Counted from the first letter of the stretch, positions 40,503-50,762 are shown. The stretch: DNA of 64,000 nt from Thermoanaerobacterium aotearoense (GCF_009905255.1 NZ_CP047602.1:1785501-1849500); one strand, 5' to 3'. Made by a program: numbers and translations. The notes: generated by a model from the sequence alone, not told the origin.

Positions 40503-42821
40503 TCACTCATCACCTACTAACGACAGTTTCAAAACTTCATCTATGTTTGAAACAAATTTAAATTCCATTTTCTTCTTTACACTTTGCGGTATCTCATCTA
40601 AATCCCTTTTGTTGTCTTCTGGCGCAATTACTTTAAAAATACCTGCTCTATGTGCAGCCAGCACTTTTTCCTTTAAGCCGCCTATCGGTAAGACTTTACC
40701 TGTAAGGGTTATTTCGCCGGTCATGGCAATATCGCCTTTTACAGGAACTTTCTTTATCGCAGATACCATAGCCGTAACCATTGTTACGCCTGCTGATGGG
40801 CCATCTTTCGGTATCGCACCTTCAGGCACATGTATGTGAATGTCTAAATTTTTGTAAAAATCGCTATCTATTCCCAAAGCATCTGCATTTGACCTTATAT
40901 AGCTGAAACCTGCTTGTGCCGATTCTTTCATCACATCTCCCAACTGTCCTGTCAATGTGAGTTTTCCGCTTCCAGGCATCGTAGTCGCTTCAACAGTAAG
41001 CGTATCACCACCTACCCTTGTCCACGCAAGTCCTGTCACCATGCCTACTTTATCTTTCAGATTGGCCTTGTCTACCCTGTATATTGGCTTCCCAAGGTAT
41101 TTTTGCAGATTTTTCTTTCCTACTTTTATAGACTTTTCTTTATTTTCTACTATGGCCTTTATGGATTTTCGCACAACTTTTGCAATGTTTTGCTCAAGTG
41201 ATCTCACACCGGCTTCTCTGGTGTACTCAGAGATTATGCCTACGATTGCCGAATCTTGTATCTTTATGATGTCTTCATTAGCACCGTGCTCTTTTAAAAT
41301 TTTTGGAATCAAATACTCCTTAGCTATGTTCAACTTTTCTTCTTCTGTATATCCAGAAATGTATATAACTTCCATCCTGTCTAAAAGCGGAGCCGGTACC
41401 GTATCAAGTGTATTGGCTGTAGTCACAAATAACACTTTTGACAAATCAAATGGCAAATCTATGTAATGATCTCTGTACGTAGAATTTTGCTCTGGATCCA
41501 AGACTTCCAGCATGGCTGATGCCGGATCCCCTCTAAAATCAGAGCTCATTTTATCGATCTCATCAAGAAGAAACACTGGATTCTTTGAACCAGCTATTTT
41601 CAAAGAATTTATTATGCCACCTGGTATAGCTCCTACGTACGTCCTCCTGTGACCTCTTATCTCGGCTTCATCCCTTACGCCGCCCAATGACAGACGCACA
41701 AATTTTCTGTTCATGGCTCTCGCGATTGACTTTCCTAAAGAAGTCTTCCCTACTCCTGGAGGTCCTACAAGGCACAAAATAGGGCTTTTCATTTTCTCAT
41801 GGAAGCTCCTTACAGCCAAAAACTCTAAAATCCTCTCTTTGACTTTTTTTAATCCATAGTGATCTTCATTTAATATTTTCTCGGCTCTTTTTATATCAAG
41901 CACATCTTTAGTCTCTTCATTCCACGGCAGGTCTAAAAGCCAATCGATGTACGTCCTTATGACAGAAGCCTCTTGATAGCCTGGTCCCATTCTGCTTAGC
42001 CTTCTTAATTCTTCTCTCGCTTTTTCCTTTACGTAATCAGGCAAATCCTTTGATTCGATTTTTTCTTCATACTCGTCTATTTCTTGATCAATCTCGTCAG
42101 CTTCACCAAGTTCTGCTCTTATCGCTTTTAATTGCTCTCTCAAATAGTATTCTCTTTGGCTTTTGTCTATCTGCTTATGAACTCGCATGTTGATCTTTTT
42201 TTCAATCTCCAGTATGTCAAGCTCTTTTAAGATAAATCCTAATAATTTTTCCAACCTTTCTCTTGGATCAAAGCACTCTAAAAGCTCTTGATTTTTGTCT
42301 TGGTTTAAGCTTAAATGTTCTGCTATCACATCAGCTAACCTTCCAGGTTCTTCAATCGTCACGACATTGTAAATGCTATCCAACGGTATTTTTGACGAAA
42401 TGCTTATATATTCTTCAAAAGCTGACGTTACACTTCTCATCAAAGCCTCTAATTCGCTGTCTTTTTCTACCTCTAAATCTATCTTCTCTAAAACTTCTAC
42501 TTCATAAAAGCTTTCATCGCTAATAAGATTTTTTAATTCTGCTCTGGAAATGCCTTCCACCAAAACCCTTACGACTTCTCCCGGAAGTTTAAGCATCTGT
42601 TTTACTTTTGTTATGGTGCCAACTCTATATATATCATCTATTGAAGGCTCATCTATATCAGCTTGTTTTTGCGTAACCAAAAAGACAAGTTGATTTCTAA
42701 GCATTGCCTCTTCAATAGCTTTAACAGATTTTCCCCTTCCTACATCAAAGTGCATGACCATATACGGAAACACTGTTATGCCTCTTAGCGGAACCATCGG
42801 TAGTATGTATTTCTTGTCCAT
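40503..42821 (-). CDS. lon: ATP-dependent protease Lon (LonA type)
   Basis: 772-residue Lon: N-terminal substrate-binding domain (about residues 1-305), AAA+ module with Walker A LVGPPGVGKTSLGKS and Walker B PVFLLDEIDKM, and a C-terminal Ser-Lys protease domain with the active Ser in PKDGPSAGVT and Lys in GGLKEKVLAA. The start at 42821 (MDKKYILPMVPLRG) has GAGGTGA 6 bases upstream. It degrades misfolded and regulatory proteins in the cytoplasm. It follows the truncated LonB-like gene. Confidence 0.98.
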   Translation of the reverse strand: MDKKYILPMVPLRGITVFPYMVMHFDVGRGKSVKAIEEAMLRNQLVFLVTQKQADIDEPSIDDIYRVGTITKVKQMLKLPGEVVRVLVEGISRAELKNLISDESFYEVEVLEKIDLEVEKDSELEALMRSVTSAFEEYISISSKIPLDSIYNVVTIEEPGRLADVIAEHLSLNQDKNQELLECFDPRERLEKLLGFILKELDILEIEKKINMRVHKQIDKSQREYYLREQLKAIRAELGEADEIDQEIDEYEEKIESKDLPDYVKEKAREELRRLSRMGPGYQEASVIRTYIDWLLDLPWNEETKDVLDIKRAEKILNEDHYGLKKVKERILEFLAVRSFHEKMKSPILCLVGPPGVGKTSLGKSIARAMNRKFVRLSLGGVRDEAEIRGHRRTYVGAIPGGIINSLKIAGSKNPVFLLDEIDKMSSDFRGDPASAMLEVLDPEQNSTYRDHYIDLPFDLSKVLFVTTANTLDTVPAPLLDRMEVIYISGYTEEEKLNIAKEYLIPKILKEHGANEDIIKIQDSAIVGIISEYTREAGVRSLEQNIAKVVRKSIKAIVENKEKSIKVGKKNLQKYLGKPIYRVDKANLKDKVGMVTGLAWTRVGGDTLTVEATTMPGSGKLTLTGQLGDVMKESAQAGFSYIRSNADALGIDSDFYKNLDIHIHVPEGAIPKDGPSAGVTMVTAMVSAIKKVPVKGDIAMTGEITLTGKVLPIGGLKEKVLAAHRAGIFKVIAPEDNKRDLDEIPQSVKKKMEFKFVSNIDEVLKLSLVGDE

Positions 42822-42891
42822 AAAGTCACCTCTTTTGCCTATTTGCCTTATGATAAATATATTATACATTAAAATATTCTAATCTCAAAAA

Positions 42892-43752
42892 CTATAAAAT
42901 CACTCTTTTTAAGTCATCTGCAGTTATTTCATCTCTCCCATGCTTTAGCGCTTCAATAGCCAGATGCTGAAGCATACCTACAGCATCTTCTCCATTTTTT
43001 GCAGCGTCAGCAATTTTTATGCATACTCCATCATCAACGTGAAACATCCCCTTATTAGCAGCATTTTTGATTATATCTGCCAATACTCTTTTATGGTATT
43101 CCTTAAATTGAATGATTTCGCATAAATCTAACAATTCATCTGGTAAAAATGTAAAATCATCTGCATTAACAGCAACACGAAAATCTGCCGGAAATCCTTC
43201 TTTTAAAAAGCGCTTCACATGATCTGGAGCATTTAAAATCAAACTGTCTTCGTAGTGCACTTTTTTCGATTTCATAACATCTAAAAGCTTTAAAATATTG
43301 TCTGACGTCAAGTTTTCTGCATTACTAATGTAAAGAATCCCCTTATTTGCCCTTGTGACAAGCCCTATCTTTATTTTTTTCACTTTGTAAAAGCCAAAAG
43401 CAGTTTCATATACGTATCCAAACAATGAATTGCTAATAAAGACATCGCTGGTTTTCATATCAGGATAGTATTCTACAAACTCTCCACTTTTAAAGAAGCT
43501 TCCTTCGCTATTTTTAACCTCTCTAAAACACGCTCTTAAAATATCCCTTTTCCACGAACCTCCAGGACCAGTTAATACCATGCTCTTAGGGTTTTGGCTC
43601 CGCAAATTATTCAGTATTTTTAACACAGCCTCATCTTGACCTAAAATATCACCAACCTTTTGCACCCGGCACTTTTCTTTAAGAGGTTCATCAAGATGCA
43701 TTTGAATGAATTTTTGCCTATCTTCGTATGGCATCGCAGTATTTTGTGTCAT
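42892..43752 (-). CDS. LonB-like AAA+ pseudo-enzyme, protease domain absent
   Basis: 286-residue protein sitting where LonB is found in Bacillus (clpX-lonB-lonA-engB order). It aligns by eye with the AAA+ part of LonB: LKEKCRVQKVGDILGQDEAVLKIL, ANKGILYISNAENL, EGFPADFRVAVNAD and ITADDLKRVI. Walker A is degraded (GPGGSWKR, residues 62-69, for GPPGVGKT) and Walker B has lost its Asp-Glu (LYISNAE, 140-146, for LFIDEIGE). The N-terminal membrane anchor and C-terminal Ser-Lys protease domain of LonB (about 550 residues) are missing. The frame is intact with a strong ribosome site, so it seems kept as a non-catalytic protein, perhaps a regulator or adaptor for Lon or ClpX. Confidence 0.82.
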   Translation of the reverse strand: MTQNTAMPYEDRQKFIQMHLDEPLKEKCRVQKVGDILGQDEAVLKILNNLRSQNPKSMVLTGPGGSWKRDILRACFREVKNSEGSFFKSGEFVEYYPDMKTSDVFISNSLFGYVYETAFGFYKVKKIKIGLVTRANKGILYISNAENLTSDNILKLLDVMKSKKVHYEDSLILNAPDHVKRFLKEGFPADFRVAVNADDFTFLPDELLDLCEIIQFKEYHKRVLADIIKNAANKGMFHVDDGVCIKIADAAKNGEDAVGMLQHLAIEALKHGRDEITADDLKRVIL

Positions 43753-43756
43753 AAAA

Positions 43757-43797
43757 AACCTCCTTCTACATCTGATATTATGTGATAGAAGGAGGTT
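43757..43797 (-). terminator. Hairpin with T-run containing the LonB-like ribosome site
   Basis: A perfect 12-bp stem lies between clpX and the LonB-like gene. On the minus strand AACCTCCTTCTA pairs with TAGAAGGAGGTT across a 17-base loop and is followed by TTTTTT and then the ATG. The 3' arm is the Shine-Dalgarno sequence. It can act as an intrinsic terminator after clpX and, when read through, would mask the ribosome site. Confidence 0.72.
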
Positions 43798-43813
43798 CTT
43801 ATATACTTACTTG

Positions 43814-45088
43814 TTACGATACAGACTCAGATTTCTTGACTCTCTTTTTTGTCTTTTGCGACTCTGAGTAAACAATCGTAGGTGGAGCATTGTTTAAAAC
43901 TGTTTCTTCTGTTATGATGCACTTCTCAATGTTGTCGCTGGATGGTATCTCATACATTACATCAAGCATAAGCTCTTCAAGTATAGACCTTAATCCTCTC
44001 GCGCCCGTCTTCCTGTCTATTGCCTTTTGTGCAATAACACTTAAGGCTTTTTTGTCAAACTCAAGTTTCACGCCATCCAATTCAAACAACTTTTCATACT
44101 GCTTTGTAAGTGCATTTTTAGGCTCTGTCAATATGCGTATCAAAGCATCCTTATCAAGAGAATCAAGTGTCACAACAATAGGAAGCCTTCCGATAAACTC
44201 TGGAATAAGTCCAAATTTCAAGAGATCTTCAGGCATGATATTCTTTAAGATCTCACCTATCTTCTTCTCCTGTTTGCTCTGAATCTCTGATCCAAAACCT
44301 AATGACTTTTTACCTATCCTGGATTCTATTATCTTTTCAATGCCGTCAAAGGCACCGCCAACAATGAACAAGATGTTTGTGGTATCAATCTGTATGAATT
44401 CTTGATGAGGGTGTTTCCGCCCACCTTGAGGTGGAACATTTGCCACAGTACCTTCTAAAATCTTTAACAATGCTTGCTGTACACCTTCACCAGAGACATC
44501 ACGCGTAATCGACGGATTCTCTGATTTTCTGGCTATCTTATCAACCTCATCAATGTATACAATACCTTTTTCTGCCTTTTCTATGTCGTAATCTGCCGCC
44601 TGTATAAGCTTAAGAAGGATGTTTTCCACATCTTCACCTACATAACCCGCTTCCGTAAGTGATGTAGCATCTGCTATTGCAAACGGCACATTAAGCATCC
44701 TGGCTAATGTCTGTGCAAGAAGCGTCTTACCGGAACCAGTAGGGCCTAACATCAGGATATTGCTTTTTTGAAGCTCTACATCGTCAGATTTTACTCTGCT
44801 ATTAATCCTCTTGTAATGATTGTAAACCGCTACTGCCAACGCTTTTTTTGCCTTGTCTTGACCTATTACATACTGGTCAAGAAACTCTTTTATCTCCTTT
44901 GGCTTCGGAAGTTCACCTATCTCTACATCGATGTTTTCTTCAAATTCTTCATCGATGATTTCTTGGCAAAGCTCTATACACTCGTCACAGATATATACGC
45001 CTGGACCGGCAACTAATCTTTTTACCTGATCCTGTGACTTCCCGCAAAAAGAGCACTTCAACTGTTTTTGATTATCATATTTAGCCAT
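43814..45088 (-). CDS. clpX: ClpX, ATPase subunit of ClpXP protease
   Basis: 424-residue AAA+ unfoldase. The N-terminal zinc finger has four Cys (CSFCGKSQ...CDECIELC, residues 12-43). Walker A is [13 protein letters not shown], Walker [12 protein letters not shown], the sensor/arginine region [16 protein letters not shown]-like block and [10 protein letters not shown] are present, as is the ClpP-docking IGFG-type loop (LGFG). It feeds unfolded substrates to ClpP, encoded 20 bases upstream. Confidence 0.98.
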   Translation of the reverse strand: MAKYDNQKQLKCSFCGKSQDQVKRLVAGPGVYICDECIELCQEIIDEEFEENIDVEIGELPKPKEIKEFLDQYVIGQDKAKKALAVAVYNHYKRINSRVKSDDVELQKSNILMLGPTGSGKTLLAQTLARMLNVPFAIADATSLTEAGYVGEDVENILLKLIQAADYDIEKAEKGIVYIDEVDKIARKSENPSITRDVSGEGVQQALLKILEGTVANVPPQGGRKHPHQEFIQIDTTNILFIVGGAFDGIEKIIESRIGKKSLGFGSEIQSKQEKKIGEILKNIMPEDLLKFGLIPEFIGRLPIVVTLDSLDKDALIRILTEPKNALTKQYEKLFELDGVKLEFDKKALSVIAQKAIDRKTGARGLRSILEELMLDVMYEIPSSDNIEKCIITEETVLNNAPPTIVYSESQKTKKRVKKSESVS

Positions 45089-45108
45089 TTTTTCACCTCT
45101 TCCGGGGC

Positions 45109-45693
45109 CTATTTTCTCTTCACTAATATATCATCAATGAGCCCATAAGCTTTTGCTTCTTCTGGGTCCATGAAAAAGTCCCTTTCTGTATCTCTTTCAA
45201 TTTTTTCTAATGGTTGTCCAGTCCTCTCTGACAATATCTTATTTAGTTTTTGCTTCATTTTTATGATTCTCTCAGCGTGAATCTTTATGTCTGTAGCTTG
45301 ACCCTGTGTACCACCTAATGGCTGATGTATCATTATCTCGCTGTTTGGAAGCGAAAATCTCTTGCCCTTTGCACCTGCAGCAAGCAAGAATGCACCTGCC
45401 GATGCTGCCATACCAACGCACATCGTGACAACATCAGGTTTTATATACTGCATCGTATCGTATATGGCAAATGCAGATGTTATGGAACCACCAGGGCTAT
45501 TTATATAAAGCCAAATATCCTTATCAGGATCTTCTCCCTCTAAAAACAAAAGCTGCGCAACGACGAGACTTGCTGATACGTCGTTTATCTCTTCCCCCAA
45601 GAAGACTATCCTGTCTTTTAAAAGCCTGGAATATATGTCGTAAGAGCGCTCTCCTCTATTTGTTTGCTCTACAACGATAGGCACTAAGCTCAT
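45109..45693 (-). CDS. clpP: ClpP, proteolytic subunit
   Basis: 194-residue serine protease with the triad Ser98 (GMAASAGA), His123 (MIHQPLGG) and Asp172 ([10 protein letters not shown]). It forms the barrel of ClpXP and other Clp complexes. It lies 4 bases downstream of tig with GAGGAG before the ATG. Confidence 0.98.
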   Translation of the reverse strand: MSLVPIVVEQTNRGERSYDIYSRLLKDRIVFLGEEINDVSASLVVAQLLFLEGEDPDKDIWLYINSPGGSITSAFAIYDTMQYIKPDVVTMCVGMAASAGAFLLAAGAKGKRFSLPNSEIMIHQPLGGTQGQATDIKIHAERIIKMKQKLNKILSERTGQPLEKIERDTERDFFMDPEEAKAYGLIDDILVKRK

Positions 45694-45697
45694 AATA

Positions 45698-46996
45698 TCA
45701 CTCCTCTTTATCTATAATTTTACTATTCTCAAAAATAAAGTCAATCGTCTTAAAGTAGACTATATCGTCTTTTATATTGTTTATCTGAGACTCAGTCAGC
45801 TCTTTCTTCAAATCTTCCACTTTTACATTGTAATTTGTTGCCATTTCATTAAGTCTCTTATCTACTTCTTCATCTGTAGCTGTTATATTCTCTATTTTCC
45901 CTATCTTATCAACTACCAATTGTGTCTTAACTCTTAAAGCTGCATCATCGTGCATTTCTTTCCTTAAATCTTCTTTGCTCTTGCCTGTTATCTCTAAGTA
46001 TTTGTCGAGATCCAATCCTTGATATCTCAAATTGTAATCGAGATCTCTTAAAGATATGTCAATTTGTCTATCTATCATTATTTCTGGTATATCAACCTTA
46101 GAATTTTCAACAACTGCCTTTACAGCATTTTCTTTCATTTCTTCTTTAGCGCTAAAATCATACTGTTCTTGTAATTCTCTCTTTATGTCCTCTTTCAATT
46201 CATCTAATGTATCAAACTCGCTTACGTCTTTTGCAAAATCATCATTTAGCTCCGGCAATTCTTTGTGCTTTATTGAAAGCAATTTTACTTTAAATACTAC
46301 ATCTTTTCCTTTTAACTCTTCAGCTCTGTAATCCTCAGGGAATTTTACATTTACGTCAAACTCCTCATTAACATTGTGTCCAACTATTTGCTCCTCAAAC
46401 CCTGGAATAAATGTCTTAGAGCCTAACTCTAATGAATAATTATCACTTTTGCCTCCTTCAAATGGCACGCCGTCCAAGAAGCCTTCAAAACTTATGTCAA
46501 CTATATCGCCCATCTGAGCTGCTCTGTCTTCTACTGGTACTACTCTCGCATTCCTCTGTCTCATCTGTTCAAGTCTATTATTAATGTCTTCGTCTTTAAC
46601 ATTATACTCTACTTTTTTGACTTCTATACCCTTGTACTGTCCAAGCTCTACATCGGGCAATACTGGCACTACTGCCTCTATGATAAGATCTTGACCCTTC
46701 CCAATCTGCAAAATGTCAATTGTTGGGTTGTCTATCGGTTCCAATTTAAAAGAGTCAATAGCTTCTTGATATGCATCTGGAAATACGTGCTCTATAGCGT
46801 CTTCATAAAGCACACCCTCGCCGTAATACTTCTCTACGATAATCCTCGGAGCCTTTCCACGCCTAAAGCCTGGTATATTAAATCTACCTACATTTTTTTT
46901 GTATGAAAAGTTTAATCCTTCTTCAAATTTTTCCTTTGGAATATTTAACTCGATTGTTGCAACACTGTTCTCTATTTTTTTAAGATTACTGCTCAT
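45698..46996 (-). CDS. tig: Trigger factor
   Basis: 432-residue ribosome-associated chaperone and peptidyl-prolyl isomerase. The ribosome-docking loop GFRRGKAPR is near residue 44; the FKBP-like domain covers about 150-240 ([20 protein letters not shown]); the C-terminal helical chaperone domain is 250-432. The start at 46996 (MSSNLKK) has AGGAGGA 8 bases upstream. First gene of tig-clpP-clpX. Confidence 0.97.
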   Translation of the reverse strand: MSSNLKKIENSVATIELNIPKEKFEEGLNFSYKKNVGRFNIPGFRRGKAPRIIVEKYYGEGVLYEDAIEHVFPDAYQEAIDSFKLEPIDNPTIDILQIGKGQDLIIEAVVPVLPDVELGQYKGIEVKKVEYNVKDEDINNRLEQMRQRNARVVPVEDRAAQMGDIVDISFEGFLDGVPFEGGKSDNYSLELGSKTFIPGFEEQIVGHNVNEEFDVNVKFPEDYRAEELKGKDVVFKVKLLSIKHKELPELNDDFAKDVSEFDTLDELKEDIKRELQEQYDFSAKEEMKENAVKAVVENSKVDIPEIMIDRQIDISLRDLDYNLRYQGLDLDKYLEITGKSKEDLRKEMHDDAALRVKTQLVVDKIGKIENITATDEEVDKRLNEMATNYNVKVEDLKKELTESQINNIKDDIVYFKTIDFIFENSKIIDKEE

Positions 46997-47117
46997 TAAA
47001 TAAATCCTCCTATTCATTTGTTTGCGTTAATAACTTCTATTTATTATATCATAAAAATTATTTTAAGCAAATGTCTATACTTTATTTTATCATTTTCCAG
47101 CATAAATGAAACTATTT

Positions 47118-48029
47118 TTATGAGTTTTTAAAGCGCAGTTCTTTTGTCATCATATCAAATCCGACAACGCTATTTTCAAATACATCCTTAGCGTACTTTA
47201 GATATTTGTCTGGATTTTTCAATGAAGGACTAAAATGCGTCAGCCAAAGCTCTTTCACATTGGCTTCTTTCGCCACCAAAGCCGTCTCTAAAAACGTGGA
47301 ATGGTATTTTTTTACTGCTTTTTCTGCATCTGATGGATCGCCGTACATTCCTTCCCCAACAAAAAGATCGCTATTCTCAGCAAGTTTTATGAGGTCTTTT
47401 GTAGGGCGAGTGTCGGTAGAGTAACTTACCTTTAATCCCTTTCTATCGGAACCTAACACCATTTCAGGTGTATACATGATGTTGCCATCTTTTGCAATGC
47501 TTTCGCCGTGCTGAAGTCTATGCCAGTATTCAACGGGTATGTTTAATTCCTTCGCTTTTTTTGCATCAAATTTCGGAAGTCTTTTGACTTCAAAGCTGTA
47601 AGCAAGGCACAATGATGTATGCTGCATTACAGCATTTTTTACTGCTATTCCACCCACATTTAATGAATCTTCATCTTTTAATTCAGTATATTCAACTTCA
47701 AACGGCATCTCCACAAAAAGAACATTTAAAAGATTTTTCAATACATCTATTCCTTCAGGACCTATTAAATTAAGCTTCTTTTTCCGCTCTTGGTTTATCA
47801 TCTGATATATTATGCCAGGAAGCCCCATAATGTGGTCTGCATGATAATGCGTGAAAAATATCGTATCTATATTCAAAAAGCCCCATCCTAATTTTTGAAG
47901 TGGAACTTGCGTGCCTTCACCACAGTCCACCAATATAGAAACACCACCATACCTCAATATTAAAGAGGATAGGTTTCTTCCTGGCACAGGCATCATACCT
48001 CCTGTACCCAATAAACATACGTCAAACAT
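47118..48029 (-). CDS. rnz: Ribonuclease Z
   Basis: 303-residue metallo-beta-lactamase-fold endonuclease that trims tRNA 3' ends. The zinc motif is FFTHYHADHIMGLPG (near residue 63), with further ligands in YSTDTRP and WLTHFSP. The ribosome site is GAGGGA. It lies 21 bases after nfo in the same direction. Confidence 0.96.
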   Translation of the reverse strand: MFDVCLLGTGGMMPVPGRNLSSLILRYGGVSILVDCGEGTQVPLQKLGWGFLNIDTIFFTHYHADHIMGLPGIIYQMINQERKKKLNLIGPEGIDVLKNLLNVLFVEMPFEVEYTELKDEDSLNVGGIAVKNAVMQHTSLCLAYSFEVKRLPKFDAKKAKELNIPVEYWHRLQHGESIAKDGNIMYTPEMVLGSDRKGLKVSYSTDTRPTKDLIKLAENSDLFVGEGMYGDPSDAEKAVKKYHSTFLETALVAKEANVKELWLTHFSPSLKNPDKYLKYAKDVFENSVVGFDMMTKELRFKNS

Positions 48030-48050
48030 ACAAATCCCTCAAATCAAAAA

Positions 48051-48884
48051 TCAATCATTATAAAGGCTTCTCAAGAGCTTTATTTCCTCTCCGTAACCTT
48101 CAAGATCATTGGGCGTCTCCAATATAAATGGCAGGTGTTTTAAACTTGGGTGATTTATGACTTTTGCTATAGCATCTATACCTATATATCCTTTGCCGAT
48201 CTTCTCATGCCTGTCTTTATGGCTGCCTATAGGATTTTTGCTATCATTTAAGTGTATAGCAAAAAGTTTATCTAACCCTATGATTTTGTCAAACTCCTCT
48301 AACACTCCATCGAGATTATTTACTATATCATAACCTGCATCATAAACATGGCATGTGTCAAAGCACACACCTATTTTTTCTTGCAAATCTACTCTATCTA
48401 AGATCTGCTTCAGTTCGTCAAAAGACCGGCCTATTTCAGTCCCTTTTCCTGCCATCGTCTCTAAAAGCACAATCGTAGACTGATTTGGCTTTAATATTTG
48501 ATTTAACGTTTCAACAGTATAGTCTATGCCCTTTTGAGCACCTTGCTTCACATGGCTTCCCGGGTGAAAATCATAAAGATTGCCTGGAAGATACTCTAAC
48601 CGCATAAGATCGTCCGCCATTACTTCTTTGGCAAACTCTCTCGTCCTATCATCTGGTGAAGACGGATTTAGAGTATATGGTGCATGTGCGACAACCTTAG
48701 AAAAATTATTTTTGTCCGCAATTTCTAAAAACGAATTGCAGTCATTCTCATCAATATCCTTCGCCTTGCTACCCCTTGGATTTCTCGTGAAAAATTGCAG
48801 TGTATTGGCATCAAGCTTTAACGCTTCCTCCGCCATTGCTTTATATCCATTTGAAACTGATAAGTGACATCCTATATATAACAT
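48051..48884 (-). CDS. nfo: Endonuclease IV
   Basis: 277-residue AP endonuclease. It has the zinc-binding family motifs [35 protein letters not shown] and [25 protein letters not shown]. It acts in base-excision repair. The start at 48884 (MLYIGCHLS) has AGGAGG 6 bases upstream; an in-frame start at 48905 lies upstream of that site. Confidence 0.97.
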   Translation of the reverse strand: MLYIGCHLSVSNGYKAMAEEALKLDANTLQFFTRNPRGSKAKDIDENDCNSFLEIADKNNFSKVVAHAPYTLNPSSPDDRTREFAKEVMADDLMRLEYLPGNLYDFHPGSHVKQGAQKGIDYTVETLNQILKPNQSTIVLLETMAGKGTEIGRSFDELKQILDRVDLQEKIGVCFDTCHVYDAGYDIVNNLDGVLEEFDKIIGLDKLFAIHLNDSKNPIGSHKDRHEKIGKGYIGIDAIAKVINHPSLKHLPFILETPNDLEGYGEEIKLLRSLYND

Positions 48885-49005
48885 AAATTTCCTCCTAAAG
48901 TGCATTTAGACAGATGCCTTTTTCTTCATTATAATATATGACTGCAATTTCTCCAAACAAAACAACATTAAAAGATCCCCATTTACAATAAATCTCAATT
49001 TATTT

Positions 49006-49389
49006 CTATTTCGCATTTTTTAGCTCTTTCTCTTTCTCAACCAATAATCTCTCATACACTTCAATTTTATAGTTTAATCGCTCTAATGTTTTATTCATGT
49101 CTTCTATTTTTTTTATTAGATGATTGCGCTGCTCAATTAGAAGTTCTTTCCTTGCCTCAATAGTTTCGTCACCTTTTTCCACCAGCGAAACATATTCAAT
49201 TAATACTTCAATTGAAAGACCTGCATTCCTCATACATTTGATAAATTCAACCCACTTACAGTCTTCATCCGTATAATCCCTGTTTCCGCTTTTATTGCGG
49301 TTCACAGGAGGAATCAATCCAATCCGTTCATAATAGCGAAGTGTATCTTGCGATATATCGTATTTTTCACTTACTTCTGCAATCGTCAT
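49006..49389 (-). CDS. MerR-family regulator (AdhR/NmlR-like)
   Basis: 127-residue regulator. The N-terminal winged helix is TIAEVSEKYDISQDTLRYYERIGLIPPVNRNKSGNRDYTDED; a coiled-coil dimer helix (about residues 80-122) follows. It lacks the C-terminal Cys cluster of metal sensors, like the AdhR/NmlR group that responds to aldehydes or electrophiles. The promoters at 53996 and 55464, with 19-base spacers and a GAGTTAACTC dyad, are its likely targets. The ribosome site is AGGAGGT. Confidence 0.92.
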   Translation of the reverse strand: MTIAEVSEKYDISQDTLRYYERIGLIPPVNRNKSGNRDYTDEDCKWVEFIKCMRNAGLSIEVLIEYVSLVEKGDETIEARKELLIEQRNHLIKKIEDMNKTLERLNYKIEVYERLLVEKEKELKNAK

Positions 49390-49414
49390 AAATTATTACC
49401 TCCTAATAACCAAT

Positions 49415-49445
49415 ATTATATCATAATTACAGTGTTTAAAGTCAG
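49415..49445 (-). promoter_or_regulatory. Candidate merR promoter with 19-bp spacer
   Basis: Minus-strand CTGACT, 19 bases, TATAAT, ending about 26 bases before the merR start. The long spacer suggests autoregulation. Upstream to 49640 nothing else is clear except a 27-codon frame beginning at an ATG after TTGACA, and an imperfect hairpin near 49504-49556. Confidence 0.5.
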
Positions 49446-49640
49446 CCGTGAGAATGTAAAATTCTTTAACCTCCTTCATGTTTTTATTTGTCAATATATA
49501 AAAAACAGGGTTATTCTTTATACCAACAAAAATTGTGCATCAAGAAAAACCCTGCATACAGAAGGTTTTTAATAACAATCTAACTGTTTGTGAATAAAAA
49601 CTAATTGTTATCAAGTAGCAAAATCATCTTTTTATTTTAT

Positions 49641-50120
49641 TTACAAACCAAGATGTTTTACCCATGAAGCAAGCTCCCCTCTGGATGGCTTTCCATTTAA
49701 AATCCTACCTTCCTTAATTTTTGCCTCTGGCGAAACACTATTTTTAAGTTTTTCCATCGTTTTCCCAAAACCGCTTCCTCCAGAAGTGGCAAATGGTATG
49801 ATAGTTTTCCCTGAAAAATCATAGCTTTCCAAAAAGGTATTTATAATGTTTGGTGCCGTATACCACCATATGGGAAATCCAAGAAAGACAACTTCATACT
49901 CCATCATGTTGGAAACTTTGCCTGCAATAGCAGGTCGTGAGGACGGATCTTTCATCTCCATCGAACTACGGCTTTTCTTGTCCATCCAATTAAGGTCTGC
50001 ATCGGTATAAGGCACCTCAGGCTTGATTTCATAAAGGTCAGCTCCAGCTACATCAGCAAGAATTTCCGCCACATTTTTTGTTGTACCAGTACATGAAAAA
50101 TAAGCTACTAAGCAGATCAT
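49641..50120 (-). CDS. Flavodoxin-family protein, start created at a deletion junction
   Basis: 159-residue flavodoxin. The FMN phosphate loop is SCTGTTKN (residues 9-16), followed by [15 protein letters not shown] and [11 protein letters not shown]. It probably acts as an NAD(P)H-quinone or redox carrier protein. The only sensible start is the ATG at 50120, but no good ribosome site precedes it: the bases upstream belong to an aldo/keto reductase fragment, in another frame, that breaks off exactly here. The gene therefore seems to have lost its own leader by deletion, and its expression is doubtful. An upstream in-frame ATG at 50159 would add 13 residues read from that fragment. Confidence 0.8.
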   Translation of the reverse strand: MICLVAYFSCTGTTKNVAEILADVAGADLYEIKPEVPYTDADLNWMDKKSRSSMEMKDPSSRPAIAGKVSNMMEYEVVFLGFPIWWYTAPNIINTFLESYDFSGKTIIPFATSGGSGFGKTMEKLKNSVSPEAKIKEGRILNGKPSRGELASWVKHLGL

Positions 50121-50311
50121 AATCAAAATACTCAACGCCGCATTTTTCAAGCTGTTCATTAAAAATACGCTCCATATCTTGTCGTGTTTTCAGAAACATT
50201 GTGGGCATTTTTGTTGTCAAAGTAAAACTGTCGCGAGAGTGCCTTTTTACTTGACTGATCGTTATTGTCTAATAATGGCAGGCGCATCAATCCAAAGCCT
50301 AATTTCTTCAT
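50118..50311 (-). pseudogene. Aldo/keto reductase remnant
   Basis: It starts with a good ribosome site (GGAGAG) and ATG at 50311 giving MKKLGFGLMRLPLLDNN, the usual N-terminus of the ferredoxin-type aldo/keto reductases. It then breaks frame. In another frame the text resumes as [20 protein letters not shown] and [11 protein letters not shown], internal sequence of the same family, and stops at the flavodoxin start. At least one internal deletion and one terminal deletion are required. Confidence 0.8.
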
Positions 50312-50429
50312 AATGTTTTATTCTCTCCTTTTTTAAAGCTTCAAATATATTTTCAAGTATTTTTAGGTTTTAAAAAAACATTATCATACTAAAGATGAAC
50401 ATTTGCTCTGTTGACACAATACTCCTTCA

Positions 50430-50762
50430 TCACAAGCATTCCATCAGGATTTCATAAATTTCATCCCTGCTCAGTTCACGAGGATTATATTTTATGATAT
50501 TGCAGGTATCGGCTACTTTACGCAGCACCTCTGGTGTAATCTCCACTTTAGATTTCAGTTGCCCCATTTTTGTTGGCAATCCGCACTCCTTGATAAAGTC
50601 GGTCAGAGCGTCAATACCTGCCTTAGCATTATCAACATTAAACACGATCTTTGCAAACCGAGTAAATTTTTCCTCCGCATCTTTTACGATATGGCGATAG
50701 TAGGCAGGGTGGATAACAGCCAGCCCTTGACCATGGTTACAATCGGTAAAAGCTCCAAAAAG
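50430..50762 (-). pseudogene. C-terminal remnant of iron-containing alcohol dehydrogenase
   Basis: An open frame of 110 codons reads GAFTDCNHGQGLAVIHPAYYRH and then a helical tail ending EIYEILMECL. The CNHGxxxAxxxP pattern, with a metal-ligand His, is the C-terminal half of group III (BDH/YqhD-like) alcohol dehydrogenases, normally about 390 residues. A stop codon closes the frame at 50763 and the nucleotide-binding N-terminal domain is absent, so it is a 5'-truncated relic. Confidence 0.82.
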
